Shown one piece after another: positions 8,318 to 16,743 of a DNA stretch of 64,000 nt (position 1 is the first letter of the stretch; each line of letters opens with the position of its first letter). The translations under genes and the position numbers were made by a program. The notes under the pieces were generated by a model. The model saw nothing but the letters and a program-made list of their open reading frames with translations, made no database searches and had not been told where the DNA came from. This DNA is from an unidentified eubacterium SCB49 (GTDB lineage: Bacteria > Bacteroidota > Bacteroidia > Flavobacteriales > Flavobacteriaceae). The stretch is from contig ABCO01000005.1 of NCBI GenBank assembly GCA_000170815.1, positions 124,001 through 188,000 of the forward strand, read 5' to 3'.

Positions 8318-9510
8318 TTAAGGTGTATCAGGTATAGATAATTCAATCTCTACACGTCTATTTTGTGATGCGAGTTTACTTTTTGGACTTTTTTCACCCA
8401 TACCATTAATGATGATCCTTCTTGTGTCTATTTTTTTGCTTAAAAAATAGCGTTTTACCGCATTTGCTCTTTTTAATGAAAGAGATTTATTAAAGTTGTC
8501 AGAGCCTATACTATCAGTGTGTCCAGTTATTTTTACTGTTATTTGTGGATCATTTTTTAAATAAGAAACAATTTTGTCTAATTGCTTAAAAGAGTGGTCA
8601 TCAGTAATCTGGGGAGCGTTGTATTTAAACTCTATGGTATGATTTTTTATATGAATTTTTGGTTTGGGCAAGTGTTCTTTTTGGATTGGTTTGTTTCCAG
8701 AGCTTCTTAAAGAGTTAGACTTTAAGAAAATAGCCGAGTCGTATAATTGATCTCCCACATCACTTATCCCTAATTTTAAATGATATTTGACATGTGGCGT
8801 TACTTTTGCTTTTGCAACTAATACTTTTGTAAAACCATCATATTGATATGTGTGTGATAGTTCAATTTCTTTAAGGTTATTGTTGTTTTTTCTTTGCTTA
8901 ACTTCTTCCCAAGGGCTATTAGCAATGTAATATTCACTATTTGTTTTTAAATTTATGTGATCTACAGTAATAGGAATGTTCTTGTCACCATTGAGGATGG
9001 CAATATTTTCTGAAATTTTTGTCTCTAGATTGGTTACTAGAAAAATGAAAACATCATTCACATTTTTATTAACGTATTCAGGGTATTCTTCTGAAGCAAA
9101 AAAATATTTAAATTCAATTTCATCTGTGCTTGATATTAAATCAAATTCGAATAAAATGGTGTCATAGCAGCCTTTACGTTCTGCTATTTCGTTAATATCA
9201 TTGTCACACTATTAAAATTAACTTTAGCACTTTTTTTAGTGTCATCATTTGGTCCTTTTGCATTTTCGGCAAGCCCATTAGTTAAAATGACGCCGCTATT
9301 AAAAAAATCGTTGTATTTTAATTTGCTTCTAAAAAGGCCATACGACTTCTTATTGCCGTTTATAGTGATATTACTCAAAGAAATATTTTCTGAATCCCCT
9401 AATAAGTCGTTAATAAGGTCTTGAGCACTTTGATTATCTGATATTGAAACTTGCCCTATGGATGTGTAGCATAAAGAAAGTAATAGGATTACTAAAAACC
9501 ATAATTTCAT
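8318..9510 (-). pseudogene. choice-of-anchor L domain / OmpA C-terminal protein, frameshifted
   Basis: Two adjoining minus-strand reading frames make one protein of about 397 aa. The first (9510-9184, 108 aa) has a signal peptide (MKLWFLVILLLSLCYTSIGQ) and 'GVILTNGLAENAKGPNDD', the start of a choice-of-anchor L domain. The second continues it in another frame: 'DNDINEIAERKGCYDTILFE', then 'FKYFFASEEYPEYVNKNVND', then an OmpA-type peptidoglycan-binding domain ('ITGHTDSIGSDNFNKSLSLKRA', 'NGMGEKSP', 'NRRVEIEL') to 8318. Joining them needs one extra base (or loss of two) between about 9186 and 9205. Stops bracket this site in both frames, so the nearby seven-A run is not the cause. Either a real mutation or a sequence error. 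Confidence 0.75.
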
Positions 9511-9534
9511 AGAGAAATTTTTAAATATATAGTC

Positions 9535-10920
9535 TTAATTAACAACCATTACTTCTAAGCCTTCTTTGAACTCTAACTCTTTAACGTTGTTGTGATTTTT
9601 TGGAGGAGCAACTGGTCCAGGTAAAATATCGTTAAGAGCAGCAGCAAGAAGTGTTTCATTAACATCGCCTAACTGTCCTAAGTTTGAATAATCTTCACTT
9701 ATTTCAATATCAGGTATTAAGCCGTCTATATAATCTGTGTTGCCAGCCGTGTTGGCTGTTTTAAATATAAGCGGAAGCATTGCGTATGTATGTCCAGTAT
9801 TAGCATCACTACGATTAAAGTAAGGTGCAGGAGCATCGTATAGCAATCTTGAAGCTTGAAATTTTCCTCTAGTATTTAAACCTATTTGTACCACGTCTAT
9901 GTAAGTAGAAAGGCAATTAATTACAAGTTCGCTAGCAGAAGCTGTACTTCCTGTAGTTAATACATATAATTTTGTTAGATTTAAACTATTAAGTGCACTC
10001 CCGTTAGTAGTTTGGCTCGTAAATAAACCGTCTGATGCTTCTTCATCTTGTCTATCGTCATTCCATTGTTCTGTGTACAAAACTTGATCTGTAAACTGTC
10101 CTGTAATCATTCCAGATAAATCTGTTGCAGATCGTACAGAACCACCACCGTTATAACGTAAATCTAAGACTAGTTCAGAAATTCCTTCTGCTTTAAACTG
10201 TCCAAAGACACTATTTAATGTTTCATCATAAGTTGACGTAAATCCATTATACATTAAGTAACCCACTTTAATACCTTCGTGATCTATGGTTTTAGTGATG
10301 TATACAGGGTTTTCTGTGTATTGTTCTTTTGTTAAAGTCACATTTTCTCCAGTAGGTGTTACAGTGTTGCCGTCATACGTAGCCAAACCTAAAGTATAGG
10401 TTTCAGCTTCTAATATGTCAAGATAATTTGTATCTGTAATTTGCGTGCCGTTAACAGTATTAAAAATTAGACCTCTTTCTAAACCTGCTTCTTCTGCATT
10501 AGAATTAGGTAATACTAATCTTACATAGCCAAAAACATTAGTCCCACCATCAGGATAACGAACAAATCCATGCTTCATTCCATTATTCAAGGTGATTCCG
10601 TTTAGTGTATTTTCTAGCTCAATATAATTGTCAAAAAGAACGCTAAATGGAGGTTCTTGGTCAGATAATAAGTAAGAGAAAATAGCTTCTGGTGTGTTAA
10701 AACTATCAATAAATTCAACCTTAGCTTCATTAGATGCAAAGGCATCATTTGCTAATTCTGGTGTGTCTGCTTTATATAGATAATAATAGTTAAGTCCTCT
10801 ATATATAAAGTCGTTAATTTCGGAGTTAGATGCTATTTGCTCAATATCATCTATATCTTCAAAACAAGATGTGAGAGTAAGTGTTAGAAGTAAAACGGGA
10901 ATGAGGATGTATTTTTTCAT
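9535..10920 (-). CDS. S41 family (C-terminal processing) peptidase, lipoprotein
   Basis: 461 aa. The signal ends in a lipobox, LTLTSC with Cys 19, so it is a membrane-anchored lipoprotein facing the periplasm or surface. A PDZ-like part is seen near 'RLVLPNSNAEEAGLERGLIF'. The tail-specific protease core has 'LVLDLRYNGGGSVRSATDL' and 'LYVLTTGSTASASELVIN', the latter containing the nucleophile Ser of the S41 family. The catalytic Lys usually four turns later is not obvious. A broken OmpA-like gene follows 24 bp downstream on the same strand. Substrate unknown. Confidence 0.85.
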   Translation of the reverse strand: MKKYILIPVLLLTLTLTSCFEDIDDIEQIASNSEINDFIYRGLNYYYLYKADTPELANDAFASNEAKVEFIDSFNTPEAIFSYLLSDQEPPFSVLFDNYIELENTLNGITLNNGMKHGFVRYPDGGTNVFGYVRLVLPNSNAEEAGLERGLIFNTVNGTQITDTNYLDILEAETYTLGLATYDGNTVTPTGENVTLTKEQYTENPVYITKTIDHEGIKVGYLMYNGFTSTYDETLNSVFGQFKAEGISELVLDLRYNGGGSVRSATDLSGMITGQFTDQVLYTEQWNDDRQDEEASDGLFTSQTTNGSALNSLNLTKLYVLTTGSTASASELVINCLSTYIDVVQIGLNTRGKFQASRLLYDAPAPYFNRSDANTGHTYAMLPLIFKTANTAGNTDYIDGLIPDIEISEDYSNLGQLGDVNETLLAAALNDILPGPVAPPKNHNNVKELEFKEGLEVMVVN

Positions 10921-11149
10921 TTTAATAAATAACTTTAAAGTAGAATGCTTAAAACGTAGAATTATTGTACGATTTAAAGATAAGTATTGCTCATCTAATA
11001 TTTCAAAAAAATATTAATTTTAATTATTTCTGAAATTTTAAAGTAACAAAATACAGAGTGCATCGTCATCTTTATAACACAGCTACTAATATCATTTTGT
11101 TATTAGGGTGGTAACACTAACCAAAATCACTGCCATGGCAGATTTAATA

Positions 11150-11656
11150 ATGGACCAAAAAGAATTTTTACATACGGTGCTTCCTTTTAAGGATAGGTTA
11201 TACCGTATTGCAAAACGTCTTTTAGTCTCTGCTGATGAAGCTGAAGATGCGGTGCAAGAAGTTTTTTTAAAACTATGGCGAGGTAAACAGAACATCAAAA
11301 AATATAGAAGCCCTGAGGCGTATGCAATTACAATGACTAAAAACTATTGTCTAGACAGATTAAAATCTAAACAGGCAGGTACTATGAAAATTGTACATAC
11401 AAATTATAAAACCTCAGAAAGTTTGGAACATAAAATTGAAGCAAATGATGGTGTGGCACTCGTTTTTAAAATAATGGAAAATTTGCCAGAACAGCAACGT
11501 ATTATTCTTCAATTAAGAGATGTTGAGGAGTTTGAGTTTGCTGAAATAGCAAAAATGCTCGGAAGTAGTGAGACTGCAATTAGAGTAGGATTATCTAGGG
11601 CAAGAAAAACAGTAAGAGAACAATTAATAAAAAAACATAACTATGGAATCTGCTAA
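11150..11656 (+). CDS. ECF-type RNA polymerase sigma factor
   Basis: 168 aa from the ATG at 11150 (MDQKEFLHTVLPFKDRLYRI). The frame extends to a GTG at 11108 and another ATG at 11135, but similarity to related sigma factors should begin near MDQ. Region 2 is 'SADEAEDAVQEVFLKLWRGKQ' and 'PEAYAITMTKNYCLDRLKSK'; region 4 is 'LPEQQRIILQLRDVEEFEFAEIAKMLG' with helix-turn-helix 'SSETAIRVGLSRARKTV'. Its end overlaps the next gene by 14 nt, so the two are translationally coupled. It heads a four-gene operon with an anti-sigma candidate and two DUF4252 proteins. Confidence 0.9.
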   Translation: MDQKEFLHTVLPFKDRLYRIAKRLLVSADEAEDAVQEVFLKLWRGKQNIKKYRSPEAYAITMTKNYCLDRLKSKQAGTMKIVHTNYKTSESLEHKIEANDGVALVFKIMENLPEQQRIILQLRDVEEFEFAEIAKMLGSSETAIRVGLSRARKTVREQLIKKHNYGIC

Positions 11657-12083
11657 AATTACAAAGTTATTAGAGGCCTATTTTGAAGGCGAAACAACGC
11701 TAGCTCAAGAAAAAACGTTATTAGCCTATTTTTCGGGAGACGAAATAGATGCCGCTCATGAGCCTTATATCCCTTTATTTAAAGGAGTACAAATGGCAAA
11801 AGATGAAACGATGGATAAACAAATCACGTTTCCGAAGCAAAAAGAGAGTCCTAAGCGTCGTTGGTGGATAGGAGTCGCGGCATCTGCGGTCATTGTCTTG
11901 TCTGTCACGGGGTATATGTACACTAATGCAAACGAGTTAACCCAAGAAGAGCAAGAGGCTGTGATGGCTTTTAATCAAAGCAAAGAAGCTTTTTTATTAT
12001 TATCTAAGAGCTTTAACAAAGGAGCTGAAGAGTTAGGCTACATTAATAAATTTACTAACACAACTAATAAATACTTTAAATAA
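11643..12083 (+). CDS. probable membrane anti-sigma factor
   Basis: 146 aa. The N-terminal half is soluble ('ITKLLEAYFEGETTLAQEKTL'), the zinc-finger-like position typical of anti-sigma factors but without a Cys/His motif. One membrane helix follows at about residues 73-92 ('WWIGVAASAVIVLSVTGYMY'), then a short outer part ending KFTNTTNKYFK. The cytoplasmic start with 'EAYFEGETTLAQE' is common in small proteins that follow ECF sigma genes in Flavobacteriia. Overlap of 14 nt with the sigma gene supports a partner role. No direct sequence proof of sigma binding. Confidence 0.65.
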   Translation: MESAKITKLLEAYFEGETTLAQEKTLLAYFSGDEIDAAHEPYIPLFKGVQMAKDETMDKQITFPKQKESPKRRWWIGVAASAVIVLSVTGYMYTNANELTQEEQEAVMAFNQSKEAFLLLSKSFNKGAEELGYINKFTNTTNKYFK

Positions 12084-12106
12084 ACACAATCACTAAAACT
12101 ATACTT

Positions 12107-12643
12107 ATGAAAAAAATAGCAATATTATTAGCATTATTCATCGCTCCTTTTGCGATCAATGCACAAAATTTATGGTCATCTTTTGAGAGTGACGACGATG
12201 TTTCTTCTGTTGTCATCACACAGAAAATGTTTAAACTTCTAGCTAAAATTGATCTAGAAACAGATGATGAAGAGGTGAATGATTTTATGAATTTGGTAGA
12301 GAATCTAGATAATATCAAGATTTTTACGACAGAAAAATCTGATATAGCTTCAAAAATGAGTAGTTCTGTGTCCAGTTATATAAGTGGAGATCAAGGACTG
12401 TCTGAGCTAATGCGTGTAAAAGATGATGGTAATAACATTAAGTTTTACTCTCGTGAGGGGAAAAATGAAAATTATGTAAGTGAACTTTTAATGTTTTTAG
12501 AAGGATCTGATAATAGTAAAAATCAAACGGTTGTAATGAGTATTACAGGAAACATAGATTTAAAACAAATATCAAAATTGACAAAAAATCTTGACGTTCC
12601 AGGTAGTGATGCGATTAAGCAACTAGAAAAAAGCAATAAATAA
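12107..12643 (+). CDS. DUF4252 family secreted protein
   Basis: 178 aa. A signal peptide (MKKIAILLALFIAPFAINAQ) leads into a DUF4252 domain, with 'VITQKMFKLLAKIDLETDDEE', 'FMNLVENLDNIKIFTT', 'LMRVKDDGNNIKFYSREGK' and 'ELLMFLEGSDNSKNQTVVMS'. The function of DUF4252 is not known. It is the third gene of the sigma operon and its stop codon overlaps the next start (TAATG), so it is translated together with its paralogue. Probably periplasmic, perhaps in envelope stress sensing or response; that is inference from position. Confidence 0.8.
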   Translation: MKKIAILLALFIAPFAINAQNLWSSFESDDDVSSVVITQKMFKLLAKIDLETDDEEVNDFMNLVENLDNIKIFTTEKSDIASKMSSSVSSYISGDQGLSELMRVKDDGNNIKFYSREGKNENYVSELLMFLEGSDNSKNQTVVMSITGNIDLKQISKLTKNLDVPGSDAIKQLEKSNK

Positions 12644-13179
12644 TGGTAACTATTATAAAATTTATAACAGCTTTATTTCTAGGAAGTATGTTGTTAACAA
12701 GCTGTGATAGTACACCTACATTACAGGAATATTTAGTAGAAAAGCAAGAAGATAATAATTTTGTAAAAGTAGATTTAGCTACAAGCCTTTTATACGCAGA
12801 GGCAGATAAGCTCACTGTAGAACAAAAAGATATTTTAAAGACTTTAAAAAAGATAAATGTAGTTGCTTTTCCTATACATGATAATGAGGCAACCTATATT
12901 GAAGAAAAGAAAAAAGTTCAATCCATATTAAGTCAAGAGCAGTATCAAACCTTAACGACATTAAAGTATAAAGGCTGGGGGTTATCAATTAAGTATTTAG
13001 GTGAAGACGAAGCTATAGATGAGATGATTGTTTTTGGTTCTGATAGAGAAAAAGGTTTTGCTGTTTTTAGATTATTAGGAGAAAACATGAAACCTGAAGA
13101 TATGATTAGAATGGTAGAAACGATGGATAAAGACAATGTAAACCTAGCCGCATTTGACGGAATTAAAGCATTGTTTTAA
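12643..13179 (+). CDS. DUF4252 family lipoprotein
   Basis: 178 aa, a distant paralogue of the preceding gene with the same length. The signal ends in a lipobox LLTSC, Cys 21, so it is a lipoprotein. The DUF4252 pattern is visible in 'VKVDLATSLLYAEADKL', 'ILKTLKKINVVAFPIHDN', 'TLKYKGWGLSIKYLGEDE' and 'MKPEDMIRMVETMDKDNVN'. It starts on the overlapping TAATG of the upstream stop. It is the last gene of the operon; a hairpin follows at 13183-13218. Confidence 0.8.
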   Translation: MVTIIKFITALFLGSMLLTSCDSTPTLQEYLVEKQEDNNFVKVDLATSLLYAEADKLTVEQKDILKTLKKINVVAFPIHDNEATYIEEKKKVQSILSQEQYQTLTTLKYKGWGLSIKYLGEDEAIDEMIVFGSDREKGFAVFRLLGENMKPEDMIRMVETMDKDNVNLAAFDGIKALF

Positions 13180-13182
13180 ACT

Positions 13183-13218
13183 CTGTTTTGCTATAGTTCT
13201 GTTTTGATAGCATAACAG
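13183..13218 (+). terminator. 3' hairpin after the DUF4252 operon
   Basis: CTGTTTTGCTAT at 13183-13194 pairs with ATAGCATAACAG at 13207-13218 with one mismatch. No T tract follows directly. A weaker stem with a seven-T run, AGCTC 13253-13257 and GGGCT 13270-13274, lies further on and may be the real terminator. Confidence 0.4.
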
Positions 13219-13287
13219 CTCAGTAATCTAAAATTAAAATTTGAATTAAATTAGCTCTCGTATTTACTGGGGCTTTTTTTATATACT

Positions 13288-13986
13288 TTATTCAATTATT
13301 TCTGCAGAAATATAGATGTTCTGTATAGGCCATTCTCCTTCGTCTGCATCAATGTTTGCTATTTTTTCGACGATATCCATTCCACTTGTCACTTTTCCAA
13401 AAACAGTATAACTACCATCTAGATGTCTTTTTGAAACAGGTTGTCCAAGAAAAATAAAAAATTCATAAGGATGCGATTTTTTATCTGGATTCTCCCTGTA
13501 TTCTTTAGCTCCAGAAATAGTACCATATACGTGTGGGTGTTTAATTTCTGCGGGTAATAAATAATCATCACCTAATGCAAAACGTTTTTTATTTGTGGCA
13601 GGCAAGTCACTATTTCCTCCTTGAATTATAAATTTAGGTACTACGCGATGAAAAAAAGTTTCATTAAAATACTTTTGTTTAACGAGATATATAAAGTTTG
13701 CCCTGTGTAGTGGTGTGTCATTAAACAGTTGAATATTAATATCGCCCAACCTGGTTTTAATTTTAACTTTTGTTTCTTTATTGTTATTTCCGTACTCTGT
13801 TAAAAAAGGAACTACGTTTTCGTTTGTGATTTTTTCAATGGTAGGTATAGGCTTCTTTTTTTCTATAGGAGCATCTTTAGTAATTGTTTTTGTAGTGATT
13901 TCTGTTGAAACTTGCTCAGTCTTTTTAGTATCTTCACAAGACAGAATTACAGAATAACAACAAATTAAGAATAAGAAATTACGCAT
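13288..13986 (-). CDS. peptidyl-prolyl cis-trans isomerase (cyclophilin type), lipoprotein
   Basis: 232 aa. The signal peptide ends VILSC, with lipobox Cys 17, so it is an anchored lipoprotein. After a charged linker of about 60 residues comes a cyclophilin domain with 'TRLGDINIQLFNDTPLHRANF', 'ETFFHRVVPKFIIQGGN' (catalytic FHR and QGG), 'GTISGAKEYRENPDKKSHPY' and 'YTVFGKVTSGMDIVEKIAN'. It folds or protects envelope proteins in the periplasm. Its start codon is two bases from the start of the divergent Nudix gene, so promoters must lie within coding sequence. Confidence 0.9.
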   Translation of the reverse strand: MRNFLFLICCYSVILSCEDTKKTEQVSTEITTKTITKDAPIEKKKPIPTIEKITNENVVPFLTEYGNNNKETKVKIKTRLGDINIQLFNDTPLHRANFIYLVKQKYFNETFFHRVVPKFIIQGGNSDLPATNKKRFALGDDYLLPAEIKHPHVYGTISGAKEYRENPDKKSHPYEFFIFLGQPVSKRHLDGSYTVFGKVTSGMDIVEKIANIDADEGEWPIQNIYISAEIIE

Positions 13987-13988
13987 AG

Positions 13989-14630
13989 ATGGAGTTTACA
14001 GATTTTTTTAATAAGGCGTTAAAAGTAACAAAAATGGAGCTTCCAGGAGAGGCGTTTCATTTAAAAATGGCACCTATTGAGCGATTACTTGAGTTAACAA
14101 AGATTGCAAAAGATAAGAATACAGCTAGAAGAGCGGCAGTATTAGCGCTTTTTTATCCTTCAGAAGAAGGAGCTACAAAGCTCATACTAATACTTAGAAA
14201 AACATATAAAGGAGTGCATTCAAACCAAGTAGGTTTTCCTGGCGGTAAGTATGAAGAAGAAGATTCTAACTATGAAGAAACGGCTTTAAGAGAGACAGAG
14301 GAAGAGGTAGGTGTGCCAAGAGAGACGGTGACGGTTTTAAAAGAACTCACCGAGATATATATACCACCAAGTAACTTTTTTGTTCAACCTTTTTTTGCTG
14401 TTACAAAGACAACGCCACAATTTGTTGCTCAAGAAGAAGAAGTAGAAGCACTCATAGAAGTAGATTTAGAGCATTTTATGGATGATAGTATTATTATCAC
14501 AAAAACACTCTCTACATCATACGCAACTGACATTGAGGTTCCAGCTTACTTAATTAATGGTCATGTGGTGTGGGGTGCTACCGCGATGATGCTGAGTGAA
14601 ATACGCGAAATCTTAAAGGAGCTGCTCTAA
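13989..14630 (+). CDS. Nudix hydrolase, CoA pyrophosphatase-like
   Basis: 213 aa. The Nudix box G-x5-E-x7-R-E-x2-E-E-x-G is present in 'GGKYEEEDSNYEETALRETE' followed by EEVG, preceded by 'GVHSNQVGFPGG', the NudL/CoA-pyrophosphatase type flank. Such enzymes cleave the pyrophosphate of CoA or other nucleoside diphosphate derivatives using Mg2+. The first 45 residues ('KMAPIERLLELTKIA') are usual for the flavobacterial relatives. The start at 13989 lies two bases from the divergent isomerase start. Confidence 0.85.
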   Translation: MEFTDFFNKALKVTKMELPGEAFHLKMAPIERLLELTKIAKDKNTARRAAVLALFYPSEEGATKLILILRKTYKGVHSNQVGFPGGKYEEEDSNYEETALRETEEEVGVPRETVTVLKELTEIYIPPSNFFVQPFFAVTKTTPQFVAQEEEVEALIEVDLEHFMDDSIIITKTLSTSYATDIEVPAYLINGHVVWGATAMMLSEIREILKELL

Positions 14631-14644
14631 AAGTCGATTTTATG

Positions 14645-14652
14645 TATCTTTG
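14645..14652 (+). promoter_or_regulatory. -7 box upstream of acyltransferase
   Basis: TATCTTTG fits TAnnTTTG. The start at 14698 would have a leader of about 40 nt. No -33 TTTG at the expected distance. Confidence 0.45.
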
Positions 14653-14697
14653 CCGGTAATGTTATAGCTATTAGCATAACCAAACACTAAATTATAT

Positions 14698-15501
14698 ATG
14701 GGGCTTTTTAAGAAAAATCCATTTGGTCATATTCTTTTTTTAAAATTGTGGTTGATACGTATCCTTGGAGCGTTATCACACAGACGTTTTAAAGGTTTTA
14801 ATAAACTAGAAATAGAAGGAAGCGAGATTTTACGCGGACTACCAGATACTAATGTACTTTTTGTTTCTAATCATCAAACTTATTTTGCTGACGTGGTGTC
14901 TATGTTCCATGTCTTTAATGCTAGTTTGAGTGGGAGGGAAGATAGTATTAAAAACATAGGGTACTTATGGCGACCAAAACTCAATTTATATTTTGTAGCT
15001 GCAAAAGAGACCATGCAATCTGGTTTGTTGCCTAAAATATTGGCTTATGCTGGTTCTGTAAGTATAGAACGTACTTGGCGTGCTAAAGGAGAAGAGGTGA
15101 ACAGACAAGTTAAAATGAGTGATATTAGTAGTATTACTACTGCGCTTGATGACGGTTGGGTGATTACATTTCCGCAGGGTACAACACGCCCTTGGAAACC
15201 TATTAGAAAAGGAACAGCTCATATTATCAAAAAAAATAAGCCTGTAGTCGTACCTATCGTTATAGATGGTTTTAGACGCTCGTTTGATCGTAAAGGCTTA
15301 CGTATTAAAAAGAGAGGTATTCTACAGTCTTTTGAGATTAAACAACCCCTTGAAATAGATTATGAAAATGAGTCTATAGAAAGTATTGTTGAAAAAATAG
15401 AATACGGGATTGAGCAACATCCATCTTTTTTAAAGGTAATACCTAAAAGTGAGATTGAAAATGCAGAGGCTCTTAATACAGAGAGAGAGTGGAGGTATTA
15501 A
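14698..15501 (+). CDS. 1-acylglycerol-3-phosphate O-acyltransferase (PlsC-like)
   Basis: 267 aa. The acyltransferase H-x4-D motif is in 'LFVSNHQTYFADVVSMF', and the phosphate-binding block is 'VITFPQGTTRPWKPIRKGTA' (FPQGT in place of the usual FPEGT). A third block is 'PVVVPIVIDGFRRSF'. It probably acylates lysophosphatidic acid or another lysophospholipid at the inner face of the membrane. The long insert before the substrate block ('SLSGREDSIKNIGYLWRPKLN') is typical of the flavobacterial type. A second PlsC-like gene lies at 57685. Confidence 0.85.
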   Translation: MGLFKKNPFGHILFLKLWLIRILGALSHRRFKGFNKLEIEGSEILRGLPDTNVLFVSNHQTYFADVVSMFHVFNASLSGREDSIKNIGYLWRPKLNLYFVAAKETMQSGLLPKILAYAGSVSIERTWRAKGEEVNRQVKMSDISSITTALDDGWVITFPQGTTRPWKPIRKGTAHIIKKNKPVVVPIVIDGFRRSFDRKGLRIKKRGILQSFEIKQPLEIDYENESIESIVEKIEYGIEQHPSFLKVIPKSEIENAEALNTEREWRY

Positions 15502-15506
15502 CTGCG

Positions 15507-15586
15507 TGCTTATGGCAATAGATTTTATGCCGTAAGCAAGACAGTTAGGAGTGTTTTTTATAAGGTTAATAAATATTTTTAACCTT
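15507..15586. terminator. two hairpins between convergent genes
   Basis: TGCTTATGGCA 15507-15517 pairs with TGCCGTAAGCA 15528-15538 (one G-U pair). AAGGTTAA 15562-15569 pairs with TTAACCTT 15579-15586. They fill the gap between the acyltransferase and the convergent membrane protein gene. Confidence 0.5.
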
Positions 15587-15596
15587 ATTCCAACAG

Positions 15597-16244
15597 TTAC
15601 ATTTCCATTTTTTGTAACTCTTTATAGTTCTTTTTAAGTCTTTTTAGCAAGAAGCCATAAACTAAAAAATAAAAGAGTAGTACGAGACAGATCATTACAG
15701 CTCCCCCCAATATATTAAACATTAAAAACTTCTCCATAAACATTTCTGGAGGGACAGCATCATATTGATGTGTATTGTGTTTGACAGCCTTAGATAGTGC
15801 ATCACTATTTAAAGCATAAAAGATGTTTACTCCTACCATTAATAGCATCGTTGTACCTACATTATAAAAAACAAAGTATTTTACAGTTTTTCTTGTTTTT
15901 AAAATATTGGCCATTAAAGTGTTTACAGAGTCTGTTACTTGTATTTTCTTGTGGTTTTTCCAAAACAAGAAAATAAAGAAGACAAATACTATATAGTGAA
16001 TAATGTTAATCACTAAAAACACTGTGTCTAAGCCCATCTCTTTAACAAAAGATTTTGTGGATTCTGGTGTTAAAAATGCCAAAATAGCCCAGAAAATAAG
16101 CTCACCGATGCTAATAAAAAAGATCCATTTTACAATAGAGCTTGATTTTTTTAATAACATTTTATAAATGTCATTAAAGGTCAATACAGGTAATTCTTGT
16201 TCCTGTGATTGCCATTTTGATTTTAATAATTCTAACTCATCCAT
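15597..16244 (-). CDS. four-helix membrane protein, sigma factor partner candidate
   Basis: 215 aa, family not recognised. A soluble N-terminus (MDELELLKSKWQSQEQELP) of about 35 residues is followed by four hydrophobic segments at about 38-58, 75-95, 120-142 and 172-197. The end is a basic, probably cytoplasmic tail 'LLKRLKKNYKELQKM'. It starts four bases after the stop of the ECF sigma gene, so they are co-transcribed. The 'LLKSKWQ' start recurs in membrane proteins encoded beside flavobacterial ECF sigma factors. An anti-sigma or signalling role is inference from this arrangement. Confidence 0.7.
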   Translation of the reverse strand: MDELELLKSKWQSQEQELPVLTFNDIYKMLLKKSSSIVKWIFFISIGELIFWAILAFLTPESTKSFVKEMGLDTVFLVINIIHYIVFVFFIFLFWKNHKKIQVTDSVNTLMANILKTRKTVKYFVFYNVGTTMLLMVGVNIFYALNSDALSKAVKHNTHQYDAVPPEMFMEKFLMFNILGGAVMICLVLLFYFLVYGFLLKRLKKNYKELQKMEM

Positions 16245-16248
16245 ATTT

Positions 16249-16743
16249 TTACGGATTTAGTACTTTACGTAATTTACCTTTAATTCGGTTCATCTTTACT
16301 CTCGAGTTTACCTCGCTAATTCCTAAAGTTTCCGAAATCTCTTTATAATTCTTATCCTCTAAATAGAGAAAAACCAACGCCTTATCTATATCATTTAAAT
16401 CCTTCACGGCGGCGTACATTAACTTTAACTGTTCTTCTACCGTATCATCATAATCTTCAGAAGATATTTTAAAGCTAACTCCTTCAAAATCCTGTGTTTG
16501 AACTCTTCTTTTAGACTTTCTGTACAGTGTTATCGCAGTATTTAAAGCCACTCTATACATCCACGTACTAAACTTGCTGTCTCCTCTAAATTTGGGATAA
16601 GCACGCCATAACTGTATCGTGATTTCTTGAAACAGGTCATTGTGAGCATCTCTATCATTTGTATATAGCCTACATATTTTGTGTACTATATTTTGATTCG
16701 TCTCTAGCTCTGTAACAAAATTATGTTCGAGTTGTTTGTTCAA
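16249..16743 (-). CDS. ECF-type RNA polymerase sigma factor
   Basis: 164 aa. Region 2 is 'NDRDAHNDLFQEITIQLWRAYPKF' and 'FSTWMYRVALNTAITLYRKSKR'; region 4 is 'LNDIDKALVFLYLEDKNYKEISETLG' with helix-turn-helix 'SEVNSRVKMNRIKGKLRKVL'. It forms an operon with the four-helix membrane protein. It is transcribed away from the tiny-ORF cluster at 17090, across a 346-bp gap holding a perfect palindrome. A TAACTTTA element on the minus strand near 16786-16793 could be its -7 box. Confidence 0.9.
   Translation of the reverse strand: MNKQLEHNFVTELETNQNIVHKICRLYTNDRDAHNDLFQEITIQLWRAYPKFRGDSKFSTWMYRVALNTAITLYRKSKRRVQTQDFEGVSFKISSEDYDDTVEEQLKLMYAAVKDLNDIDKALVFLYLEDKNYKEISETLGISEVNSRVKMNRIKGKLRKVLNP

Noticed and set aside
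9231..9237. Seven-A run as cause of the frameshift in the choice-of-anchor L gene
   Set aside because: Adding one base or removing two in this run leads at once to a TAA. The frame change must lie further on, at about 9186-9205.
9184..9510. 108-aa frame as an independent secreted protein
   Set aside because: It ends inside a known domain whose remainder continues in the next frame, so it is a fragment.
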